Part shown: piece by piece, positions 1 through 8,391 of the stretch | How the letters are laid out: the number at the start of each line of letters is the position of its first letter | Position numbering within the stretch: position 1 is the stretch's first letter | From: Flavobacteriia bacterium | Lineage (GTDB): Bacteria; Bacteroidota; Bacteroidia; Flavobacteriales; Flavobacteriaceae | Reading direction: 5' to 3' | Length of the DNA stretch: 33,425 nt | Assembly: GCA_013298525.1 (NCBI GenBank) | Contig: JAAFHW010000024.1 | Location: 1-33,425 of the forward strand | The notes under the pieces: generated by a model | Database searches by the model: none | Told to the model about the DNA's origin: nothing | Seen by the model: only the letters and a program-made list of their open reading frames with translations | Translations under genes and position numbers: made by a program

Positions 1-39
1 TAATGCAAAACGTAGTATTTTGAAAAAGGTTGTATTCAT

Positions 40-1767
40 TTAGCTTAACTGCATCTCAGCAATAATATTTTTGATTTTTTCGTCCAATTGTTTCTCTACT
101 TCTTTAGCGTTTTCTATAGCATCTAGAGGAGCATTCACACTAAAATAAAACTTAATTTTTGGTTCTGTTCCACTCGGACGAGCACAAATTTTAGAGCCAT
201 CTTCTAAATAATAGATTAGTACATTAGATTTTGGAATTGAAATCGATTCAATCTCTTGAGTAAACATATTTTTTGAAGTCGAATTTTCATAATCTTCAAT
301 ACAAACCACACGTTGACCATTAATCTCACTCATCGGATTCTCACGTAAATCAATCATCATTTGATTAATTTCTTGCATTCCTGAAATTCCTTTTTTGGTT
401 AACGAAATCAAATGCTCTTTGTAAAAACCAAAATCAACATATAGATTTAATAACTCTTTATATAATGTACTTCCTGCAGCTTTGGCTTGCGCAGCAATTT
501 CGCAAACTAGTAAACAAGCGCCAACAGCATCTTTATCACGAACAGCATCGCCAACCATGAATCCGAAACTTTCTTCTCCACCACCAATAAATGTTAGTTC
601 TGGGAAGTCTTTTATAAATTTAGCAATCCATTTGAAACCAGTTAATCCAACTTTGCATTCAACATTGTATCCAGATGCTAATTCTAACATCATTGGAGTT
701 GAAACAATAGTTGAACCAATAAATTGTTTTCCATTAATTTTTCCAGCTCGTTTCCATTGTTCTAGTAAGAAAGCTGTCATGATAACCATAGTTTGATTAC
801 CATTTAAGAGTATCATTTTACCATCAGTATCACGAACAGCAACACCCAATCTGTCAGAATCAGGATCGGTACCAATTACAATATCGCCACCAATTTTATC
901 AGATAAAGCTATTGCCATTGAAAGAGCTTCTGGTTCTTCAGGATTTGGAGATTTCACAGTTGGAAAATCACCGTTGGGAACTTCTTGTTCTGCAACAATA
1001 TTCACATCAGTATAACCAGCTTTTGCTAAAACTCCCGGAATTGCTTTTATTGAAGTTCCGTGAAGTGAAGTATAAACAATTTTTAAATTTTCTTTTGCTG
1101 CTGCTGGTGTATTGAAACTTGCATTTTCAACAGTAGATTTTGCAAAAGCTTCATCTATAGCAACATCAATGTATTCAATAAGATTTTCGTTAGCTTCAAA
1201 TTTAATTTCGCTATAATTTAATGCTTCGATAACCTCTATAATTTCTTTGTCTTGTGGTGGAACTAACTGCCCACCATCTTGCCAATATACTTTGTATCCA
1301 TTATATTCTGGTGGATTGTGTGAAGCCGTAAGTACGATTCCTGCATGACAATTCAAATATTTTAAAGCAAAAGACAATTCAGGAGTTGGACGCATATCAG
1401 AAAAAAGATAAACGTGAATTCCATTTGCCGAAAAGACATCAGCAACAACTTTTGCCAAAGTATCACTATTATGACGACAATCGTAAGCTATAGCGACTTT
1501 TAGTTGTTCTCCAGGAAATGATTTTATCATATAATTGGATAACCCTTTTGTGTTTTTTCCAAGTGTATATTTGTTTATTCTATTGGTTCCAACGCCCATA
1601 ATACCTCGCATTCCGCCAGTTCCAAATTCAAGATTTTTAAAAAAACTTTCTTCTAAATCTTTAGGAGAAGTTGTCATCATTTCTTTGATATCTTCTTGCG
1701 TTTGATTGTCAAATGTTGGTGTTAACCACTCGTTTACTTTGTCTAAAATAGTTTGTTCTATGTGCAT
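40..1767 (-). CDS. Phosphosugar mutase (phosphoglucomutase/phosphomannomutase family)
   Basis: Interconverts hexose-6-phosphate and hexose-1-phosphate in the cytoplasm, feeding sugar-nucleotide, polysaccharide and glycogen pathways. All four family signatures are visible. The catalytic phosphoserine loop TASHNP has Ser149. The metal-binding loop DPDSDR is at 301-306. The sugar-specificity loop GGGEESFGF is at about 395-403. The phosphate-binding loop RPSGTEPK is at 530-537. The length of 575 residues matches the long PGM2-like type common in Bacteroidota, so phosphoglucomutase or phosphopentomutase activity is as likely as phosphomannomutase; the sequence alone does not settle the substrate. 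It is the last gene of a minus-strand operon and starts 38 bases after the glycosyltransferase stop. The family call is very secure and the substrate is not. Confidence 0.93.
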   Translation of the reverse strand: MHIEQTILDKVNEWLTPTFDNQTQEDIKEMMTTSPKDLEESFFKNLEFGTGGMRGIMGVGTNRINKYTLGKNTKGLSNYMIKSFPGEQLKVAIAYDCRHNSDTLAKVVADVFSANGIHVYLFSDMRPTPELSFALKYLNCHAGIVLTASHNPPEYNGYKVYWQDGGQLVPPQDKEIIEVIEALNYSEIKFEANENLIEYIDVAIDEAFAKSTVENASFNTPAAAKENLKIVYTSLHGTSIKAIPGVLAKAGYTDVNIVAEQEVPNGDFPTVKSPNPEEPEALSMAIALSDKIGGDIVIGTDPDSDRLGVAVRDTDGKMILLNGNQTMVIMTAFLLEQWKRAGKINGKQFIGSTIVSTPMMLELASGYNVECKVGLTGFKWIAKFIKDFPELTFIGGGEESFGFMVGDAVRDKDAVGACLLVCEIAAQAKAAGSTLYKELLNLYVDFGFYKEHLISLTKKGISGMQEINQMMIDLRENPMSEINGQRVVCIEDYENSTSKNMFTQEIESISIPKSNVLIYYLEDGSKICARPSGTEPKIKFYFSVNAPLDAIENAKEVEKQLDEKIKNIIAEMQLS

Positions 1768-1805
1768 GATTCTATTTTGTAATACGAAAAAATCGTTTTG
1801 AATTA

Positions 1806-2762
1806 TTATAAATTTATTTCTGAGGCAATTTTATAACGTTCTTCATTGTTTTTTGTACGAAGAATGATTTCACCTAAAAATCCAGCTAAAAATAATTGTG
1901 TTCCAATAATCATTGAAGTTAAGGCAATATAAAATAGTGGATTACTCGTAACAAGAATGGTATCAAATCCAGAGTAAAGTTTTATAAGTTTTATAGTAAT
2001 GATGAATCCGGTTGCTAAAAAACCAATGATGAACATCAAAACTCCAGCAGCTCCAAACAAGTGCATTGGACGTTTTCCGTATCTAGATAAAAACCAAATC
2101 GTAATTAAATCAAGAAAACCATTAACAAAACGACTCATTCCAAATTTAGATTCGCCGTATTTTCTTGCTTGATGAATAACTACTTTTTCGCCAATTTTTC
2201 CAAAGCCAGCATTTTTAGCTAAAACTGGGATATATCGGTGCATTTCACCAGAAACTTCAATGTTTTTGATAACCACATTTTTGTATGCTTTCAAACCACA
2301 ATTAAAATCGTTCAAATAAACACCAGAAGTTTTTCTAGCTGCCCAGTTGAATAATTTGGAAGGTAAATTCTTGGTTACAGCATTGTCGTAACGTTTCTTT
2401 TTCCAACCTGAAACTAAATCAAAATTTTCTTCCGTCACCATTTTGAATAATCCTGGAATTTCATCTGGACTATCTTGTAAGTCTGCATCCATTGTAATGA
2501 TAACATCACCTTGAGCTTTTGCAAAACCTGCATGAAGTGCTTGAGATTTTCCAAAGTTTCTTAAAAACTTGATACCTTTTACACAAGGATTTTCTTTTGA
2601 TAAATTTTCAATAGTTTGCCAAGAATCATCTGTACTTCCGTCATCTATAAATAGAATTTCATAAGTGTAATTATTTTCTTTCATGACTTTTACAATCCAT
2701 GAATGCAACTCAGGTAACGATTCTTGCTCGTTTAATAGTGGGATAACTATGGATAAATTCAT
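1806..2762 (-). CDS. Family 2 glycosyltransferase, DPM1/GtrB-like, with two C-terminal membrane segments
   Basis: Probably transfers a sugar from a nucleotide donor to polyprenyl phosphate at the inner membrane, supplying lipid-linked sugar for envelope glycosylation. The N-terminal GT-A domain starts with SIVIPLLNEQ and shows the DDGS motif at 40-43 and the DADLQD metal-binding motif (DxD type) at 92-97. Two hydrophobic segments follow, at about 233-262 and 276-303, as in GtrB, ArnC and YkoT-type enzymes. Its 318 residues are normal for that group. The start is four bases past the DUF4199 gene stop, so the two are almost certainly co-transcribed. The donor sugar is unknown; the mutase downstream could supply its precursor, which is an inference from position only. 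Confidence 0.9.
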   Translation of the reverse strand: MNLSIVIPLLNEQESLPELHSWIVKVMKENNYTYEILFIDDGSTDDSWQTIENLSKENPCVKGIKFLRNFGKSQALHAGFAKAQGDVIITMDADLQDSPDEIPGLFKMVTEENFDLVSGWKKKRYDNAVTKNLPSKLFNWAARKTSGVYLNDFNCGLKAYKNVVIKNIEVSGEMHRYIPVLAKNAGFGKIGEKVVIHQARKYGESKFGMSRFVNGFLDLITIWFLSRYGKRPMHLFGAAGVLMFIIGFLATGFIITIKLIKLYSGFDTILVTSNPLFYIALTSMIIGTQLFLAGFLGEIILRTKNNEERYKIASEINL

Positions 2763-2766
2763 TAAA

Positions 2767-3318
2767 CTATAAACTTTGATTACGATCTTTTTTTACAATT
2801 GCACCTACAATAAGAGACCAAATTAATCCAATAAAAGCAAACATTAATACAGTAATAGGAATTGAAATGGCTGGGTTTGAGAATTTTTTCATCATAGAAA
2901 TACTCATCTCTATTTGTGCGGATGGCATATCAGGATTTTTTTCAACCATCATTTTTCCTACTTTATCAAATACTTCCTCGAAATATTCTGGAAAAATCAT
3001 TCCAAATACACCTGAAAATATTGCTGAAACTAAACCTGCAATTACACAAATGGTAACCCCAATTTTTAAACATTGTCCAAAAGAAATAAAACCTGAATTG
3101 ATGTTAGTCTTATAATTGTTGCAGCCTAAATAGATAAAAAGTAATGGCAATACTAAATAATTAAGTACACTAATAACAACTCCATAAGTTGGATTTGTCT
3201 GAGGATCTATGTTCATAACATATCCTACAACAAATTCCAAAATCATTATTGCACCAAAAAGAAGACCATAAGTTAAACCTGATTTAGCAGGAGAAGTAGT
3301 ATTATCCATTTTTTTCAT
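2767..3318 (-). CDS. DUF4199-family integral membrane protein
   Basis: A small inner-membrane protein of unknown function. Four hydrophobic stretches can be seen: about residues 14-34, 47-67, 80-108 and 148-175. The N-terminal pattern (a short polar leader, then SGLTYGLLFGAIM) and the loop between segments three and four, rich in Met and Lys, match DUF4199 proteins, a Bacteroidota family with no assigned role. It is the first gene of an operon with the glycosyltransferase and the phosphosugar mutase. In many Bacteroidota this family sits directly upstream of a GT2 enzyme, so a role alongside lipid-linked sugar synthesis is plausible but not shown. Confidence 0.8.
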   Translation of the reverse strand: MKKMDNTTSPAKSGLTYGLLFGAIMILEFVVGYVMNIDPQTNPTYGVVISVLNYLVLPLLFIYLGCNNYKTNINSGFISFGQCLKIGVTICVIAGLVSAIFSGVFGMIFPEYFEEVFDKVGKMMVEKNPDMPSAQIEMSISMMKKFSNPAISIPITVLMFAFIGLIWSLIVGAIVKKDRNQSL

Positions 3319-3334
3319 CTTTAAAATTAATCCA

Positions 3335-3342
3335 CAAATATA
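3335..3342 (-). promoter_or_regulatory. Possible -7 box for the DUF4199-glycosyltransferase-mutase operon
   Basis: On the minus strand this reads TATATTTG, a perfect fit to the Bacteroidota -7 consensus TAnnTTTG, 16 bases before the ATG. No clear TTG -33 element lies at the expected distance, so the call is tentative. Confidence 0.35.
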
Positions 3343-3398
3343 GTAATTCCATTATTATTGTAGAATATATAATTCAATTAAAAAAAGTGCTTTAAAGG

Positions 3399-3428
3399 TT
3401 TGATAATTAAAAAATAGTTGTATTTTTG
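3399..3428 (+). promoter_or_regulatory. Bacteroidota-type promoter of rpmE2
   Basis: A TTTG -33 box at 3399-3402 and a TATTTTTG -7 box at 3421-3428 are separated by 18 bases, which fits the TTTG/TAnnTTTG pattern recognised by the major sigma factor of Flavobacterium. It leaves a leader of about 100 bases before the L31 start codon. Confidence 0.6.
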
Positions 3429-3532
3429 CACTCTCAAATAAAAAACAATAATTAAAAGTTGTAGCCAGTTGATACCTTTTATAATGAAAGCTTCACAACA
3501 AACTACTTCATAACAAATAAAAGATTTACACA

Positions 3533-3784
3533 ATGAAACAAGGAATTCACCCAGAAAATTACAGATTAGTTGCTTTTAAAGACATGTCAAACGAAGATGT
3601 TTTTATCACTAAATCAACAGTTGAAACTAAAGAAACTATCACTCACGAAGGAGTTGAATATCCAGTTTACAAAATGGAGATTTCTAGAACATCTCACCCA
3701 TTTTACACAGGTAAATCTAAACTTATCGATACTGCAGGACGTATCGATAAATTCAAAACTAAATACGCTAAACACGGAAAATAA
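3533..3784 (+). CDS. rpmE2: 50S ribosomal protein L31, type B
   Basis: Structural protein of the large ribosomal subunit that bridges to the small subunit. The opening [11 protein letters not shown], the [10 protein letters not shown] segment and the C-terminal [11 protein letters not shown] block are diagnostic of bacterial L31. The CxxC zinc-binding pair of type A L31 is absent and an insert is present near residues 30-45, making this the zinc-independent type B form of normal length (83 residues). It is a monocistronic gene: the promoter above has a long leader, and a terminator follows the stop by about 30 bases. An overlapping frame at 3570-3842 is a shadow. Confidence 0.97.
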   Translation: MKQGIHPENYRLVAFKDMSNEDVFITKSTVETKETITHEGVEYPVYKMEISRTSHPFYTGKSKLIDTAGRIDKFKTKYAKHGK

Positions 3785-3811
3785 TTTTTTAGCTGTTCAA
3801 ATTTTATTAAG

Positions 3812-3840
3812 ACCTTCCAAATTTTTGGGAGGTTTTTTTT
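3812..3840 (+). terminator. Rho-independent terminator of rpmE2
   Basis: The hairpin pairs ACCTTCCAAA with TTTGGGAGGT (one G-U pair) around a short T-rich loop and runs straight into a tract of T residues. Confidence 0.75.
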
Positions 3841-3890
3841 GAACTAAACTTTTGTAACTTTGAACTCGCAACTTTAAACTCACAACCAAA

Positions 3891-5066
3891 ATGAACTACA
3901 TACTTTTTGACGGAACTGTTAGAAACGCACTTTTACCTTTTACATTTACAAGACCTGTTGCTGAAATTCGTATAGGGATTTTAACCATTCGTGAGAAATG
4001 GGAAAAATATTTGGGTTATACAACAACTACTTTAACAGAAGAATATCTTTCTGAAAAATACCCAATGGTAGAACTTGAAGATAATGTAATGATTAATGCT
4101 TCTTTTTTGCCCAATGATGTTTTATCAGAAATGGTTAAAAGTTTAGAAAAAAATCAGGCAATTTTTAAAGGTGATGCAGTAATTGCTTTTTATACTAACG
4201 ATACTCAAGAAGAAATTGATTTTGATACTTACGAAATTATTGAATTTAACGAAGATTGTTTAACAGTTGAAAATACATGGGATATTTTTGCTAAAAATGA
4301 CGCCGCAATTAGAGAAGACTTTGACTTAATTACAGAAGGAAGAACTTCACAACCTATACCAAAAAGTGTCAATGTTTTGTCACCAGAAAATATTTTTATT
4401 GAAGAAGGAGCGAAGCTAGAGTTTGTAACTTTAAATGCATCAACTGGACCAATTTATATTGGAAAAAACTCCGAAATAATGGAAGGTTCTGTCATTCGTG
4501 GACCATTCGCATTGTGTGAAGAAGCTCAAGTGAAATTGGCAACCAAAGTTTATGGAGCAACTACTGTCGGACCACATTCAAGAATTGGAGGAGAGGTTAA
4601 TAATTCAGTGCTTTTCGGATATTCTAATAAAGGACATGATGGGTTTTTAGGAAATGCTGTTCTAGGCGAATGGTGTAACATTGGAGCTGATAGTAATAAT
4701 TCTAATTTAAAAAATAATTATGAAGAAGTTCGTTTGTGGAGTTACGAAACAGAAGGCTTTGCCAAAACAGGATTACAATTCTGCGGACTAATGATGGGTG
4801 ACCATAGTAAATGTGGTATCAATACCATGTTTAATACAGGGACTGTTGTAGGAGTTTCTTCTAATATTTTTGGAAGTGGTTTTCCTAGAAATTTTGTTCC
4901 AAGTTTTTCTTGGGGTGGCGCTTCAGGTTTTACAACTTACTTAACTTCAAAAGCATTTCAAACTGCTAAAATTGTAATGTCGCGTCGTCACGTAGATTTT
5001 ACAGAAGAAGATGCTAAAATATTGGAACACATTTTTGAAGAAACTAAAAAATATAGAAAAGAGTAA
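3891..5066 (+). CDS. GlmU-like putative sugar nucleotidyltransferase with left-handed beta-helix
   Basis: Matches the Bacteroidota alternative GlmU family, annotated as putative UDP-N-acetylglucosamine diphosphorylase/glucosamine-1-phosphate N-acetyltransferase, a proposed cytoplasmic supplier of UDP-GlcNAc for wall and envelope sugars. The N-terminal half (about 1-150) opens with NYILFDGTVRNALLPFT and contains TRPVAEIRIGILTIREKWE, a family hallmark. The usual pyrophosphorylase loop GxGTRM is absent. From about residue 165 the sequence has hexapeptide-like repeats (IYIGKNSEI, VIRGPFALC, TVGPHSRIGGEV) expected of a left-handed beta-helix. Its 391 residues are family-typical. It has its own start after the rpmE2 terminator, with a TAACTTTG -7-like box at 3855-3862. 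Function is inferred from the family; the missing nucleotide loop leaves real doubt. Confidence 0.82.
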   Translation: MNYILFDGTVRNALLPFTFTRPVAEIRIGILTIREKWEKYLGYTTTTLTEEYLSEKYPMVELEDNVMINASFLPNDVLSEMVKSLEKNQAIFKGDAVIAFYTNDTQEEIDFDTYEIIEFNEDCLTVENTWDIFAKNDAAIREDFDLITEGRTSQPIPKSVNVLSPENIFIEEGAKLEFVTLNASTGPIYIGKNSEIMEGSVIRGPFALCEEAQVKLATKVYGATTVGPHSRIGGEVNNSVLFGYSNKGHDGFLGNAVLGEWCNIGADSNNSNLKNNYEEVRLWSYETEGFAKTGLQFCGLMMGDHSKCGINTMFNTGTVVGVSSNIFGSGFPRNFVPSFSWGGASGFTTYLTSKAFQTAKIVMSRRHVDFTEEDAKILEHIFEETKKYRKE

Positions 5067-5085
5067 ATTATTTAATTAGCATAAA

Positions 5086-5119
5086 TAAAAAACACATAGC
5101 AATAATGTTATGTGTTTTT
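5086..5119 (+). terminator. Terminator downstream of the GlmU-like gene
   Basis: A perfect 12-base stem, 5086-5097 with 5108-5119 (AAAAAACACATA / TATGTGTTTTTT), has a 10-base loop. It is A-rich on one side and T-rich on the other, so it can serve both convergent genes. Confidence 0.8.
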
Positions 5120-5137
5120 TTATTGTAAAGGTTGAAA

Positions 5138-5515
5138 TTATTCTTTTAAATCTTCTTCAGAAACCCAAGAAATAGCGGCATCCAACTCATCATGATTAAA
5201 GCATTTAAATTCTCCAATCATAATTTTGCTAAAAAGTTCAGTGAAAATTTTGATACCTTGAGTGTCGGTTATTATTGCGGCTCTGTTCCATTTTGAAAAC
5301 ACTTTTATTCCTAAAATTGCATCTTGAAGCCAAGCGCCAACGGTAAAATTTGATAATTCGGTTTCAATTTGTAAAAGATAATTTAAGGTATCATATTTAG
5401 TTACAAAAGCTTCAACTTTTGGAATGACTACAGTTGTAAAATCATCGGCATTAACATCTCCAACTGCTCTAAAACCTATAAATTTTCTTCCTTCGTTTGC
5501 TATTTCTACTATCAT
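5138..5515 (-). CDS. STAS/SEC14-like domain protein (SpoIIAA-like)
   Basis: A 125-residue cytoplasmic protein consisting of one STAS/SEC14-like fold of the SpoIIAA-like group. The alternating strands and helices are visible: an opening strand IVEIANEGRKFIGFRAVGDV, then a helix, the strand LNYLLQIET, the segment VFSKWNRAAIITDT and a C-terminal helix DELDAAISWVSE. The W-NRAAIITD stretch is characteristic of this family. No catalytic residues are recognisable and no partner anti-sigma factor or kinase lies nearby, so the role is unknown; relatives are suspected lipid- or protein-binding modules. It is a single gene, convergent with the GlmU-like gene across a shared terminator. Confidence 0.78.
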   Translation of the reverse strand: MIVEIANEGRKFIGFRAVGDVNADDFTTVVIPKVEAFVTKYDTLNYLLQIETELSNFTVGAWLQDAILGIKVFSKWNRAAIITDTQGIKIFTELFSKIMIGEFKCFNHDELDAAISWVSEEDLKE

Positions 5516-5662
5516 AATATTAATTTTTTATCAATGTAAAATTCACTTTTTATAAATTAGAAATATTACATAATTGTAAAGTTATATTGCATAATTGCTT
5601 GTTATTTTACTATTTTAAAATAATTTTAATCTGTGAATCTGCGGCTTTTTTTATTTTTTGCC

Positions 5663-5670
5663 TAAATTTG
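5663..5670 (+). promoter_or_regulatory. Possible -7 box of mtaB
   Basis: TAAATTTG matches TAnnTTTG and lies 44 bases before the preferred ATG. No TTG box is evident at the right distance upstream, so confidence is limited. Confidence 0.35.
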
Positions 5671-5714
5671 CAATCTCAATTTTTTGACAACGATTTCATT
5701 AATTGAGTTTACTT

Positions 5715-7058
5715 ATGGAAAACAGAAAAAAAGTAGCATTCTACACTTTAGGATGCAAGTTGAACTTCTCAGAAACGTCAACTATTGCACGTAATTTTCA
5801 GGACGAAGGTTTTGATAGAGTAGATTTTGAAGAAGTTGCTGATATGTATGTTATTAATACGTGTTCAGTTACAGAAAATGCCGACAAACAATTCAAGCAA
5901 ATAGTAAAAAAAGCTATGAAACTCAACGATAAAGCATTTGTTGCTGCCGTTGGTTGTTATGCGCAATTAAAACCAGAAGAACTTGCTGCCGTTGATGGTG
6001 TTGATTTAGTTCTTGGTGCTACAGAAAAATTTAAAATCACCGATTATATTAATGATTTGTCCAAAAATGATATGGGCGAAGTGCATTCGTGCGAAATTGA
6101 AGAAGCCGATTTTTATGTTGGTAGTTATTCCATTGGCGATAGAACTCGTGCTTTTCTAAAAGTGCAAGATGGTTGCGATTACAAATGCACCTATTGTACC
6201 ATTCCATTAGCACGCGGAATTTCAAGAAGTGATGCTTTGGAAAATGTATTGAAAAATGCCTTCGAAATTTCGCAACAAGGCATTAAAGAAATAGTTCTAA
6301 CTGGCGTAAATATTGGTGATTACGGAAAAGGTGAATTCGGAAACAAAAAACACGAACATACTTTTTTGGATTTAGTAAAAGCATTAGACGAAGTGGAAGG
6401 AATTGAACGTTTACGAATTTCATCTATTGAACCTAATTTGTTGAAAAATGAAACTATTGAATTTGTTTCAAAAAGTAGAACTTTTGTGCCTCATTTTCAC
6501 ATTCCATTGCAATCTGGAAGTAATGAAATTTTGGGTAAAATGAAACGTCGTTATCAACGTGAAGTTTATGTTGATAGAGTTGAGAACATTAGAAAAGTGA
6601 TGCCACATGCTTGCATTGGTGTTGATGTAATTGTAGGTTTTCCAGGTGAAACCGATGAACATTTCTTAGAAACTTATAATTTCTTAAATGAGTTGGATAT
6701 TTCTTATTTGCACGTTTTTACTTATTCTGAAAGGGACAATACTGAAGCAGCAACTATGGAAAATGTAGTTCCAATGAATGTGAGATCTAAAAGAAGTAAA
6801 ATGCTTCGTGGATTGTCAGTTAAAAAACGTCGTGCTTTTTACGAAAACCAAATTGGAACCAACAGAACTGTTTTGTTTGAAGGTGAAAATAAAGAAGGTT
6901 ACATTCACGGATTTACAGAAAATTACGTAAAAGTTAAAACACCTTGGAATCCAGAATTAGTCAATACTTTGCACGAAATCAATTTGACAAGAATAGATGA
7001 AGATGGAAGTGTAAGATTGAAATTCCAAAACGAAAAATTCCAAATCCCAACTGTTTAA
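5715..7058 (+). CDS. mtaB: tRNA (N6-threonylcarbamoyladenosine(37)-C2)-methylthiotransferase MtaB
   Basis: A radical-SAM enzyme that converts t6A37 to ms2t6A37 in ANN-decoding tRNAs. Numbered from the ATG at 5715, the N-terminal UPF0004 domain carries three cluster-binding cysteines, Cys14 (TLGCKLN), Cys50 (NTCSVT) and Cys81 (GCYAQ). The radical-SAM motif CDYKCTYC supplies Cys154, Cys158 and Cys161. A C-terminal TRAM-like stretch (FEGENKEGYIHGFTENYVKVK) ends the protein. The CKLN variant and the absence of longer insertions favour MtaB over MiaB or RimO. The reading frame can be extended by four codons to a TTG at 5703, but the ATG followed by the conserved start of the domain is preferred. 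It is a single-gene unit. Confidence 0.93.
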   Translation: MENRKKVAFYTLGCKLNFSETSTIARNFQDEGFDRVDFEEVADMYVINTCSVTENADKQFKQIVKKAMKLNDKAFVAAVGCYAQLKPEELAAVDGVDLVLGATEKFKITDYINDLSKNDMGEVHSCEIEEADFYVGSYSIGDRTRAFLKVQDGCDYKCTYCTIPLARGISRSDALENVLKNAFEISQQGIKEIVLTGVNIGDYGKGEFGNKKHEHTFLDLVKALDEVEGIERLRISSIEPNLLKNETIEFVSKSRTFVPHFHIPLQSGSNEILGKMKRRYQREVYVDRVENIRKVMPHACIGVDVIVGFPGETDEHFLETYNFLNELDISYLHVFTYSERDNTEAATMENVVPMNVRSKRSKMLRGLSVKKRRAFYENQIGTNRTVLFEGENKEGYIHGFTENYVKVKTPWNPELVNTLHEINLTRIDEDGSVRLKFQNEKFQIPTV

Positions 7059-7078
7059 GTATTGGAATTTGGAATTTT
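7034..7078 (+). terminator. Hairpin spanning the mtaB stop codon
   Basis: The arm 7034-7050 (AAAATTCCAAATCCCAA) pairs with 7062-7078 (TTGGAATTTGGAATTTT), with one mismatch, around a loop containing the stop codon. It probably acts as a terminator, although the downstream T tract is weak. Confidence 0.5.
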
Positions 7079-7092
7079 AAAAATTGGATTTT

Positions 7093-7434
7093 CTAATATT
7101 TATAGTTAAACCTGATTTTAGTAATCCTAAAAACAGATTCGCTGTATTGTTCAATAAATTCATATTTATTTCTTCCTGGTTGTTTGAAATCTATGATTCT
7201 TTCGCCTGAAATTTCATAGTACATTGAGTTTCCTTCAAACATAAATCGTTTGCCATTGTTACGATATGCAGAACGAATTAAATCAAATTCAGATAAATTC
7301 CATGTAGTAAGATTGGCATCTAAATCTTCTAATTCTGAAAATAATCCTTCTGTAATTTCGGTTTTGCAACCATAATATTTTTGGATGTTTTCAAAAAATG
7401 AAATAATGTTGAGATTTAGTTCTTCTGAATTCAT
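7093..7434 (-). CDS. Hypothetical protein, 113 residues
   Basis: I do not recognise a family. The protein is acidic in its first half, soluble and without a signal peptide or membrane segment. It starts with an amphipathic helix (NLNIISFFENIQKYY) and has a central strand-rich part (RFMFEGNSMYYEISGERIIDFKQ) and a Lys/Tyr-rich end. It has one Cys (position 23). It lies convergent to mtaB and just downstream of a T9SS cargo gene on the same strand, but a good terminator sits between them, so it is probably transcribed on its own. Codon use looks like that of its neighbours. Confidence 0.6.
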   Translation of the reverse strand: MNSEELNLNIISFFENIQKYYGCKTEITEGLFSELEDLDANLTTWNLSEFDLIRSAYRNNGKRFMFEGNSMYYEISGERIIDFKQPGRNKYEFIEQYSESVFRITKIRFNYKY

Positions 7435-7465
7435 TTGATAAAGATAATTTTTTTATTCAAAAAAA

Positions 7466-7492
7466 AAACCATTTCAACATCTGAAATGGTTT
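7466..7492 (-). terminator. Terminator of the T9SS cargo gene
   Basis: An 11-base perfect stem, 7466-7476 with 7482-7492 (AAACCATTTCA / TGAAATGGTTT), has a 5-base loop. On the minus strand it is followed by a run of T residues. Confidence 0.8.
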
Positions 7493-7512
7493 AAATATAT
7501 TTTAATAATAAA

Positions 7513-8385
7513 TTAATTTTTAATGAATTTTTGATGCGATGATTTTCCATCCGATTGAATTAGAAGGATATAAATTCCATTTTCAAAATTTGATACATCA
7601 ATTGATGATGGTGAATTGTTACTGTTTTTCAAAATTCTTCCATTTATATCAATAATTGAAACACTATAAGAAGTGTTTTCAGAATAAGTAATGTTTAAAA
7701 TCTCATTAACAGGATTTGGTTGCAAATAGAAAATAGAGGAATTATTTTCAATAATTTGTAATGTGTTAGTATTGTCAAGAAAATCAGGAATTCCGTTTGA
7801 ATTGGTGTCGTCATCAACTGGATTTCCATTGGCATTATAATCTTCGTTTATCGTTAAAACGCCATCATTATCATCATCAGTATCTTTGAAGTTTGGAATT
7901 CCGTCATTATCAGTATCGTCATCGCCAAGTCTTAAATTAGTATTCAAATCTTCTAATCCGTTTGCAACTCCATCATTGTCAAAATTATTAGATGGTTGAT
8001 GAACGACCAAAATATGGCATGTTAAATTATAATTTAAATCCGCTTGGTTGTATAATGTTCCGCTACCAGAATATGTGATTTTTAAATAACAATATTGCTG
8101 ATTTGCAACAATATTACTATAATTAGCGCTCAAAATTGCGTTTGTATTATTATCATAATCAGTCTGAGATGGAAATAAAGTTAAATTATAACCATTCAAA
8201 TTATAACCTAATTCAGACAAAGCATAACTTCTTACATAATTCAAATAAAAATCAATTTCAAATGAAGTAAATCCATCATTATTGGTGTCTAATTTGTCAA
8301 AAGTTCTACATCCTGGAGGTCCAGGAATTTGACCATATGAAATTGAAAGAGTAAAGAAAAATAAAAACAATAATGTTTTTTTCAT
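7513..8385 (-). CDS. T9SS-secreted protein with thrombospondin type 3-like calcium repeats
   Basis: A secreted or surface protein carried by the type IX secretion system. It begins with a signal peptide (MKKTLLFLFFFTLSISYGQ). An EF-hand-like loop DTNNDG lies at 33-38. Residues about 132-205 form an aspartate/asparagine-rich array (DNDGV, DTDNDGIPNF, DDDNDGV, SNGIPDF) typical of thrombospondin type 3 repeats that bind calcium. The last 75 or so residues are a type A sorting domain with the YLQPNPVNEILNI entry motif and the end GIYILLIQSDGKSSHQKFIKN. At 290 residues it has no catalytic domain, and the middle (about 45-130) is unrecognised. It lies six bases after the GNAT-like gene, so the two probably share a transcript. 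Confidence 0.88.
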   Translation of the reverse strand: MKKTLLFLFFFTLSISYGQIPGPPGCRTFDKLDTNNDGFTSFEIDFYLNYVRSYALSELGYNLNGYNLTLFPSQTDYDNNTNAILSANYSNIVANQQYCYLKITYSGSGTLYNQADLNYNLTCHILVVHQPSNNFDNDGVANGLEDLNTNLRLGDDDTDNDGIPNFKDTDDDNDGVLTINEDYNANGNPVDDDTNSNGIPDFLDNTNTLQIIENNSSIFYLQPNPVNEILNITYSENTSYSVSIIDINGRILKNSNNSPSSIDVSNFENGIYILLIQSDGKSSHQKFIKN

Positions 8386-8391
8386 AAAAAA

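Noticed and set aside
482..796. 104-codon plus-strand frame
   Set aside because: Antisense to the phosphosugar mutase, whose catalytic motifs establish the coding strand.
3570..3842. 90-codon plus-strand frame overlapping rpmE2
   Set aside because: Shadow of the L31 gene; it runs through the rpmE2 terminator and has no family features.
5703..5714. TTG start adding four residues to MtaB
   Set aside because: The ATG at 5715 immediately precedes the conserved domain; a TTG start is not needed.
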